Assembly (NCBI GenBank): GCA_016219905.1
Contig: JACRKA010000055.1
Coordinates: 1-35,838 of the forward strand
Reading direction: 5' to 3'
DNA length: 35,838 nt
From: Verrucomicrobiota bacterium
GTDB lineage: Bacteria; Verrucomicrobiota; Verrucomicrobiia; CAIQCK01
Part shown: piece by piece, positions 30,774 through 35,838 of the stretch
How the letters are laid out: the number at the start of each line of letters is the position of its first letter
How positions within the stretch are numbered: position 1 is the first letter of the stretch
The notes under the pieces: model-generated
What the model saw: only the letters and a program-made list of their open reading frames with translations
What the model was told of the DNA's origin: nothing
The model's database searches: none
Made by a program: the position numbers and the translations under genes

Positions 30774-33287
30774 ATGGCAGCGACCCGCAAGCAATACCCG
30801 TTCGACCTCATCGAGCCGAAGTGGCGGCAATTCTGGCTCGATAACAAGACGTTCCGCGCCAGCGACGGCGGCTCGAAGCCGAAGTTTTACATCCTCGACA
30901 TGTTCCCGTATCCGAGCGGCGCGGGGCTTCACGTCGGCCACCCGGAGGGTTACACCGCCACGGACATCCTCGCCCGCTACAAACGGATGCGCGGTTTCAA
31001 CGTGCTGCACCCGATGGGCTGGGACGCGTTCGGCCTGCCCGCCGAGCAATACGCCATCGAGACCGGCACGCATCCCGCCGCGACGACGCGCAAGAACATC
31101 GCCACGTTCCGCCGCCAGATCCAGATGCTCGGCTTCAGCTACGACTGGAACCGCGAGGTGGACACGACTGACCCGGACTACTTCAAGTGGACGCAGTGGA
31201 TTTTCCTCCAGATTTTCAAGAAGGGCCTCGCCTACGAGAGCGAGGTGCCGGTGTGGTGGTGCGAGGGCTGCAAAGCCGTGCTTGCGAACGAAGAGGTCAG
31301 TGGTGGCGTTTGCGACCGCAAGGGCCACACCAACGTCGTGCGCCGGCCGTTGCGGCAGTGGGTGTTGAAGATCACCGCCTACGCCGACCGATTGCTGGAG
31401 GACCTGAAGCTGGTGGACTGGTCCGAGGCCATCAAGGAGATGCAGCGCAATTGGATCGGCCGCAGCGAAGGCGCGGAGGTCAAATTTCAGATCGCAGATT
31501 TGAAATCTGAGATCACCGTGTTCACCACGCGGCCAGACACGCTCTTTGGCGCGACCTACATGGTTCTCGCACCGGAGCATCCGCTTGTGGAAAAGGTGAC
31601 GACGGTTGCGCAGCGCGCGGCGGTGAGCGCTTATCGCGAGGCGGCGACGAAGAAGAGCGAACTGGACCGCACCGATCTCGCGAAGGAGAAGACCGGCGTC
31701 TTCATTGGCGGCTACGCGATCAATCCGGTCAACAACGAGAAGATTCCGATCTGGGTCGCTGACTACGTGATGATGGGCTACGGCACCGGCGCGATTATGG
31801 CCGTGCCGGCCCATGACACCCGCGACCTGGAGTTCGCGCAGAAGTTCAACCTGCCGGTGATCATCGTCGTGCAGGCTCCAGCAGGCCAAGAGAGCATCGG
31901 CTTTGTCGGCGACGGCGTGTCGGTCAATTCCGGCCTCATCACCGGCCTGCCGACGCCGGAAGCGAAGAAGAAGATTACAGCGTGGCTCGAAGAGCGCGGC
32001 CTCGGCAAGAAGGCGATCAACTACAAGCTCCGCGATTGGCTGTTCTCGCGGCAGCGTTACTGGGGCGAGCCGATTCCCGTCGTCCACTGCAACAAGTGCG
32101 GTGTGGTGCCGTTGCCGGAGTCGGCGCTGCCGCTGACGTTGCCGGAGATGCACGATTACACGCCGCCTGCGTCGGCCGAGCCGCCGCTGGCGAAGGCGAC
32201 CGATTGGGTGAAGACGACCTGCCCGAAGTGCGGCGGGCCGGCGACGCGCGAGACGAACACGATGCCGCAGTGGGCCGGCTCGTGCTGGTATTACCTGCGG
32301 TTCATTGACCCGAAGAACCCGCAGGCGTTCGTCGCGAAGGACAAAGAGAAATACTGGATGCCGGTGGACCTCTACGTGGGCGGCGCGGAGCATGCGGTGC
32401 TGCACCTGCTCTACTCGCGGTTCTGGCACAAGGTGCTCTACGACCTCGGCCACGTCTCGACGCCGGAGCCGTTCATGAAGCTCGTGAACCAGGGCATGAT
32501 CCTCGGCGAGGACGGCCAGAAGATGAGCAAGAGCCGCGGCAACGTCATCAATCCCGACGACGTGGTGGCCGACTTCGGCGCGGACTCGTTCCGGCTTTAC
32601 GAGATGTTCATGGGGCCGCTGGAGGCCAGCAAGCCTTGGAGCACGAAAGGCATCGAGGGCGTGAACCGCTTCCTGGGGCGCGTGTGGAGGTTGTTCGTGG
32701 ACGAGAAGGCGCAGCAGGATTTCGAGCTGGCCGTCGCGGCAGGCACGCCGGGCGAGCAGGCGCTCGCGGGCGTGAAACTCTCGCCCGCCATCAAGGACGC
32801 CGTGCCGACGCCGGAGCAGTTGAAGCTCTTGCACGCGACAATCAAGGCCGTTACGGACGACCTCGATGCGATGGGGTTCAACACGGCCATCTCGCGGATG
32901 ATGGAGTTTGTGAACGAGGCCACGCGCTGGGTCGCGGCGGGCCAGCCGCTGCCTCGTAAGGCTGCGGAGCCGTTCGTGCTGCTGCTGGCGCCGTTCGCGC
33001 CGCATGTGTGCGAGCAACTGTGGACGATGCTCGGCTACACGCAGTCGCTGGCTTATGAGCCGTGGCCGGGCTACGATGCGGCGTTGTTGGTGGCGAAGGA
33101 AGTCGAAGTTGTGCTACAGGTCAACGGCAAGGTGCGCGACCGCATCAGGGTCGCCGCGGGCCTGCCGCAGGCCGAGTTGGAGAAGCTCGCCCACGCCAAC
33201 GAGAAGGTCGTGCAGCACACGGCAGGCAAGACGGTCCGTAAAGTGGTTGTAGTGCCGGACAAGTTAGTCAATATTGTCGCGGCCTGA
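30774..33287 (+). CDS. leuS: Leucine--tRNA ligase
   Basis: LeuRS charges tRNA-Leu with leucine in the cytoplasm. The 837-residue product is of bacterial length. Landmarks: HVGH (53-56) in [19 protein letters not shown], zinc-like [17 protein letters not shown], the editing-domain [31 protein letters not shown], the KMSKS loop at 583-587, and the C-terminal VNGKVRDRI. All usual active-site parts are intact. The frame is open from 30549, but the extra codons come from the nested repeat, so ATG 30774 ([19 protein letters not shown]) is the start. Residues about 237-247, just before the editing motif, are encoded by AT-rich repeat-like DNA. A perfect 9-bp hairpin follows the stop. Confidence 0.97.
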   Translation: MAATRKQYPFDLIEPKWRQFWLDNKTFRASDGGSKPKFYILDMFPYPSGAGLHVGHPEGYTATDILARYKRMRGFNVLHPMGWDAFGLPAEQYAIETGTHPAATTRKNIATFRRQIQMLGFSYDWNREVDTTDPDYFKWTQWIFLQIFKKGLAYESEVPVWWCEGCKAVLANEEVSGGVCDRKGHTNVVRRPLRQWVLKITAYADRLLEDLKLVDWSEAIKEMQRNWIGRSEGAEVKFQIADLKSEITVFTTRPDTLFGATYMVLAPEHPLVEKVTTVAQRAAVSAYREAATKKSELDRTDLAKEKTGVFIGGYAINPVNNEKIPIWVADYVMMGYGTGAIMAVPAHDTRDLEFAQKFNLPVIIVVQAPAGQESIGFVGDGVSVNSGLITGLPTPEAKKKITAWLEERGLGKKAINYKLRDWLFSRQRYWGEPIPVVHCNKCGVVPLPESALPLTLPEMHDYTPPASAEPPLAKATDWVKTTCPKCGGPATRETNTMPQWAGSCWYYLRFIDPKNPQAFVAKDKEKYWMPVDLYVGGAEHAVLHLLYSRFWHKVLYDLGHVSTPEPFMKLVNQGMILGEDGQKMSKSRGNVINPDDVVADFGADSFRLYEMFMGPLEASKPWSTKGIEGVNRFLGRVWRLFVDEKAQQDFELAVAAGTPGEQALAGVKLSPAIKDAVPTPEQLKLLHATIKAVTDDLDAMGFNTAISRMMEFVNEATRWVAAGQPLPRKAAEPFVLLLAPFAPHVCEQLWTMLGYTQSLAYEPWPGYDAALLVAKEVEVVLQVNGKVRDRIRVAAGLPQAELEKLAHANEKVVQHTAGKTVRKVVVVPDKLVNIVAA
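31481..31514. repeat. AT-rich quasi-palindromic segment inside leuS
   Basis: CAAATTTCAGATCGCAGATT then TGAAATCTGAGATC contains overlapping inverted and direct repeats of the CAGATTTGAAATCTG kind. It is read in frame as [11 protein letters not shown]. The base composition is strikingly AT-rich compared with the rest of leuS. The length of the region seems normal for LeuRS, so it may be a replacement rather than an extra insertion. Confidence 0.55.
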
Positions 33288-33293
33288 GCCGTA

Positions 33294-33315
33294 GCGGAAA
33301 GCGCGAGCTTTCCGC
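33294..33315. repeat. Short perfect hairpin with GCGA loop after leuS
   Basis: GCGGAAAGC (33294-33302), the loop GCGA, and GCTTTCCGC (33307-33315) form a perfect 9-bp stem with a GNRA-type tetraloop, 6 bases after the leuS stop. No T run follows, so intrinsic termination is doubtful. It may be another dispersed palindrome, an RNA stabiliser, or a weak attenuator before the next gene. Confidence 0.8.
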
Positions 33316-33341
33316 GCGGGGTTACGCGCGACGAGACGCCG

Positions 33342-33533
33342 ATGGATCGCACGGATTGGGATTACATCAAGGGCGCGTTCAGCCTGACGCCGAAGGAGCG
33401 CGCGGTGGTGATCGTGGCCGCCGCGGTGCTCGCGGTGGGCGCCGCGGTGAAATACTGGCGCGACAGCCACGCGCAGCCGGAGCCGTTGCCAGCGCAGCAG
33501 CAACAGACAGCCGCAGAAGCAAAGAGCAACTAG
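33342..33533 (+). CDS. Small single-pass membrane protein
   Basis: A 63-residue product with a charged N-terminus (MDRTDWDYIKGAFSLTPKER), one membrane segment (AVVIVAAAVLAVGAAVKYW) and a soluble proline/glutamine-rich tail (PEPLPAQQQQTAAEA). No named family is recognised. Its support is the sensible membrane topology, the ordered spacing (55 bases after leuS, stop 2 bases before the next ATG) and the absence of a competing frame. SLTPKER followed by a single membrane helix resembles the N-termini of some verrucomicrobial ComEA-like proteins, but the helix-hairpin-helix part is missing. It may be an inner-membrane anchor for its neighbour; this is inference. Confidence 0.6.
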   Translation: MDRTDWDYIKGAFSLTPKERAVVIVAAAVLAVGAAVKYWRDSHAQPEPLPAQQQQTAAEAKSN

Positions 33534-33535
33534 CC

Positions 33536-33979
33536 ATGCAAAAAGTCAGCTTTGCCGAAGCCATCGAGAAGATCCGCCAGCAAGACCCGCGCTACGCGGA
33601 GGACGCCTACTACTTCCTGCGCGAGGCGCTGGATTTCTCGATGAAGCTCTACAAGAAACCGCAGCACGGCTCGGCCAAGGACCGCCACGTGTCCGGCCAG
33701 GAGCTGCTCGAAGGCATCCGGCAGTTCGCGCTGGAACAGTTCGGCCCGCTGACGGCGACGGTGCTGGAATACTGGGGTGTCCGGCGCGGCGAGGACTTTG
33801 GCGAGATCGTGTTCAACATGGTGGAGACCGGCATCCTCGGCCAGACGGACAAGGATTCGCGGGCCGACTTCGCCGGTGGCTATGAGTTCCATGAGGCGTT
33901 TGCAAAGCCGTTCCTGCCATCCAAGAAAGCCGCAGCGAAAAAACGGCCGCATCCGCTGCGCCAGGAACCCGCCCAATAA
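33536..33979 (+). CDS. Minf_1886 family protein (Verrucomicrobia/Planctomycetes-restricted)
   Basis: A 147-residue cytoplasmic protein that I recognise as the Minf_1886 family (also described as Verrucomicrobia/Planctomycetes-restricted), of unknown function. The hallmark stretches are DPRYAEDAYYFLREALDFS, HVSGQELLEGIRQFALEQFG and YWGVRRGEDFGEIVFNMVE, followed by GGYEF and a basic tail (KKAAAKKRPHPL). The frame opens further upstream to 33356, but that overlaps the small membrane protein in another frame; MQKVSFAEAIEKI at ATG 33536 fits the family. The ATG lies 2 bases after the preceding stop, so the two are probably co-translated. Its presence is the best single taxonomic marker in the window. 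Confidence 0.9.
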   Translation: MQKVSFAEAIEKIRQQDPRYAEDAYYFLREALDFSMKLYKKPQHGSAKDRHVSGQELLEGIRQFALEQFGPLTATVLEYWGVRRGEDFGEIVFNMVETGILGQTDKDSRADFAGGYEFHEAFAKPFLPSKKAAAKKRPHPLRQEPAQ

Positions 33980-34027
33980 GCCGTGTCCCATCGCAACGCC
34001 CCCCGCCTTCCCGTTGTCTGATTCACC

Positions 34028-35838
34028 ATGAAACGCATCCTGTGTCTGCTGGCACTGACCCTCGCCATGAGCGCCCACGCCAAGAAACTCGAATTCGACC
34101 TCAACGCCATTGACGGCCGCACCGTCCGCCGCGCCGTGCTCGACAACGGCATGGTGCTCCTGATCCGCGAGGACCACAGCGCGCCCGTCGCGAGCGTCCA
34201 GATGTGGGTGAAGACCGGCAGCATCCACGAAGGCACGCAGATGGGCGCGGGCCTGTCGCACATCCTCGAGCACATGCTGTTCAAGGGCACCGAGAAACGC
34301 CCCGTCGGCCAGATCGCGCGCGAGGTCGCCGACAAGGGCGGCCACATGAACGCCTACACGCACTACGAGCGGACGGTCTATCACATCAACGTCCCCGTGG
34401 ACGGCGGCCAGCCCGGCACCACCAGCGGCCTGGACACGGTGATGGATGTCATCGCCGATTCGATGATGAACTCCTCGCTGCCGGAGGAGGAATACAAGAA
34501 GGAGCAGCAGGTCATCCTGCGCGAGCTGGCGATGAACCGCGACGACCCGACGCGCATGGCCTACCTGCTCCTGTTCAACACCGCCTACACCACGCACCCT
34601 TACCGCCACCCGATCATCGGCTACGAGGAAATCTACCGCCGCCTGACGCGCGAGGACGCCTACCACTACTACAAGTCCCGTTACTCGCCCGACAACATGG
34701 TCTTCGTCGTCGTCGGCGACTTCGACGGCACGAAGGTCGAGGCGCAGGCGCGCGAGCTGTTCAAGGACTTCAAGCGCACGCCGATTGACCCGGTGTTCAT
34801 CCCGGCCGAGCCGGCGCAGTTCGGCCGGCGCGAGGCGCACGAGGAGCGCCCCATCAACCTCTCGCGGCTCTACTTCGCGTGGCACATCTGCGACGCGCGG
34901 CACGCCGACGCGCCCGCGCTCGACCTGCTGGCCTACGTGCTCGGCAACGGCAAGAGTTCGCGCCTCTACCAGCAGCTTCGCGACAAGAAGGGTCTTGTCC
35001 AGTCCGTCAGCGCCTCGGCCTACACGCCGGGCCAGCCGGGCATTTTCTACGTCACCACGTCGCTCGAACCCGCCAAGCGCGCCGAGGCCGAGCGCGAACT
35101 GCTCGCCGAGATCAAGAAGGTCGTCGCGAACGGCGTCACGCCCGCTGAGTTGGAGAAAGCAAAGCGGATCGCGTTCTCGACGCAATTCGAGACCCTCAAG
35201 ACAATGGAAGGCCAGGCGCAGGACCTCGGCACCAACGAGGTCGTCGCGGGCGACCTCGGCTACACGCGCCGCTACCTCGAGCGCGTCGCCGGGCTGACCG
35301 CCGCCGACCTCGCTCGCGTCGCGCGGACCTACCTGGGCGAGGACAACGTCACCGTCGTCAGCGTCAACCCGACCGGCACGCTCGGCAAGCTCGCCCGGCC
35401 GCGCGTCGAGCGCGCCGAGATGAAGCTCTCCAGGTTCGAGCTGCCCAACGGCCTGCGCGTGGTCGTGCGCGAGGATCCCCGGCTGCCGTTCGTGAACTTC
35501 TACGCGGCGGCCAAGGGCGGCCTGCTGGCCGAGACCGACGCCAACAACGGCGTCACCTCGCTCATGGCCCGGCTGCTGCTCAAAGGCACCAAGACCCGCG
35601 CCGCCGAGCAGATCGCCGAGGAGATCGAGAGCGGCGGCGGTTCCATCAGCGCCACCGGCGGCAACAACAGCCTCGGCGTCGCCATCGAAGTGCTCCGGCC
35701 CGACTTCGACAAGGCCATGGACGTGCTCGCCGATGTGCTGCTGCGGTCCGCGTTCCCGGCCGAAGCCGTCGAGCGCGAGCGGCACATCCAGCTCAACGCC
35801 ATCAAGACCGAGAAGGAAGCGCCGACCTCGGCCGCGCA
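34028..35838 (+). CDS. M16 family zinc metallopeptidase (3' end cut by window)
   Basis: The first 603 codons of an exported M16 (pitrilysin/MPP-like) peptidase. A signal peptide (MKRILCLLALTLAMSAHA) is followed by the first M16 domain with the inverted zinc motif HILEH (His78, Glu81, His82) and, 76 residues later, Glu159 as the third ligand; this part is intact. Typical M16 segments follow (HPYRHPIIGY, YYKSRYSPDNMVFVVVGDF, GKSSRLYQQLRDKKGL). A second M16 domain starts near residue 470 (FELPNGLRVVVREDPRLP); the position of the zinc motif there reads VTSLMARLLLKGT, so it is the usual inactive half. A partner gene is not needed. The reading frame is open to the last base; the stop lies outside. 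Confidence 0.94.
   Translation, partial: MKRILCLLALTLAMSAHAKKLEFDLNAIDGRTVRRAVLDNGMVLLIREDHSAPVASVQMWVKTGSIHEGTQMGAGLSHILEHMLFKGTEKRPVGQIAREVADKGGHMNAYTHYERTVYHINVPVDGGQPGTTSGLDTVMDVIADSMMNSSLPEEEYKKEQQVILRELAMNRDDPTRMAYLLLFNTAYTTHPYRHPIIGYEEIYRRLTREDAYHYYKSRYSPDNMVFVVVGDFDGTKVEAQARELFKDFKRTPIDPVFIPAEPAQFGRREAHEERPINLSRLYFAWHICDARHADAPALDLLAYVLGNGKSSRLYQQLRDKKGLVQSVSASAYTPGQPGIFYVTTSLEPAKRAEAERELLAEIKKVVANGVTPAELEKAKRIAFSTQFETLKTMEGQAQDLGTNEVVAGDLGYTRRYLERVAGLTAADLARVARTYLGEDNVTVVSVNPTGTLGKLARPRVERAEMKLSRFELPNGLRVVVREDPRLPFVNFYAAAKGGLLAETDANNGVTSLMARLLLKGTKTRAAEQIAEEIESGGGSISATGGNNSLGVAIEVLRPDFDKAMDVLADVLLRSAFPAEAVERERHIQLNAIKTEKEAPTSAA

Noticed and set aside
30348-33017. Very long open frame on the minus strand opposite leuS, and similar antisense frames at 18198-20144, 21441-23600 and 33530-35785
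   Set aside because: They are antisense to clear genes with intact motifs. GC-rich codon bias leaves the opposite frames open, and their translations are low-complexity, rich in Arg, Ala, Val and His, with no recognisable motif.
33294-33315. Intrinsic terminator after leuS
   Set aside because: The hairpin is perfect, but is followed by GCGGGGTT and not by a T run; listed as a repeat/hairpin instead.

Overview
The window is a piece of a GC-rich bacterial chromosome, most likely from the Verrucomicrobiota (Pedosphaera/Limisphaera-like lineage). Four things point there. A gene of the Minf_1886 family, which is restricted to Verrucomicrobia and Planctomycetes, sits downstream of leuS. Lysine/peptidoglycan synthesis uses the DapL aminotransferase route. 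There is a run of secreted sialidase, ThuA, PQQ-propeller, GH123-like and SGNH proteins. Finally, many unrelated families of short palindromic repeats lie between genes and even inside them. The lineage is inferred from gene content and was not tested by phylogeny.

Bases 1-10,863 are mostly housekeeping: dapF (3' part), dapA, dapB, folK and panB on the plus strand, a secreted ankyrin-repeat protein, dapL on the minus strand, a lipoprotein, then panC, nadB, a lipoate-ligase-like gene and a hotdog thioesterase. Together they supply diaminopimelate (dapA, dapB, dapL, dapF), folate (folK), pantothenate (panB, panC) and NAD (nadB).

Bases 10,860-28,061 are an accessory block of exported proteins aimed mainly at carbohydrates: a PQQ-type beta-propeller, a ThuA protein, an alpha/beta-hydrolase, a Tat-exported sialidase-fold protein, a probable four-gene operon (NGN-repeat propeller, sugar-binding-like protein, clan GH-A-like hydrolase, GH123/DUF4091-like protein), a parallel beta-helix protein with an embedded carbohydrate-binding-like module, and an SGNH hydrolase. 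A GxxExxY (PDDEXK-like) gene, a double universal stress protein and a HlyD-type adaptor are interspersed. No SusC/SusD pair or transporter is seen.

Bases 28,066-35,838 hold a GC-poor putative lipoprotein gene, a double class II aldolase whose second half has lost its active site, leuS, a tiny membrane protein, the Minf_1886 protein and the 5' part of an M16 zinc peptidase gene that runs off the window.

The most unusual feature is the repeat load. I count nine distinct short repeat families in 36 kb. Two are near-perfect inverted repeats that sit in frame inside secreted-protein genes (21118-21194 and 25402-25472). One is a 7-bp tandem repeat inside a signal-peptide coding region (18181-18210), which could slip and shift the frame. 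Others sit exactly between operon genes or flank the GxxExxY gene.
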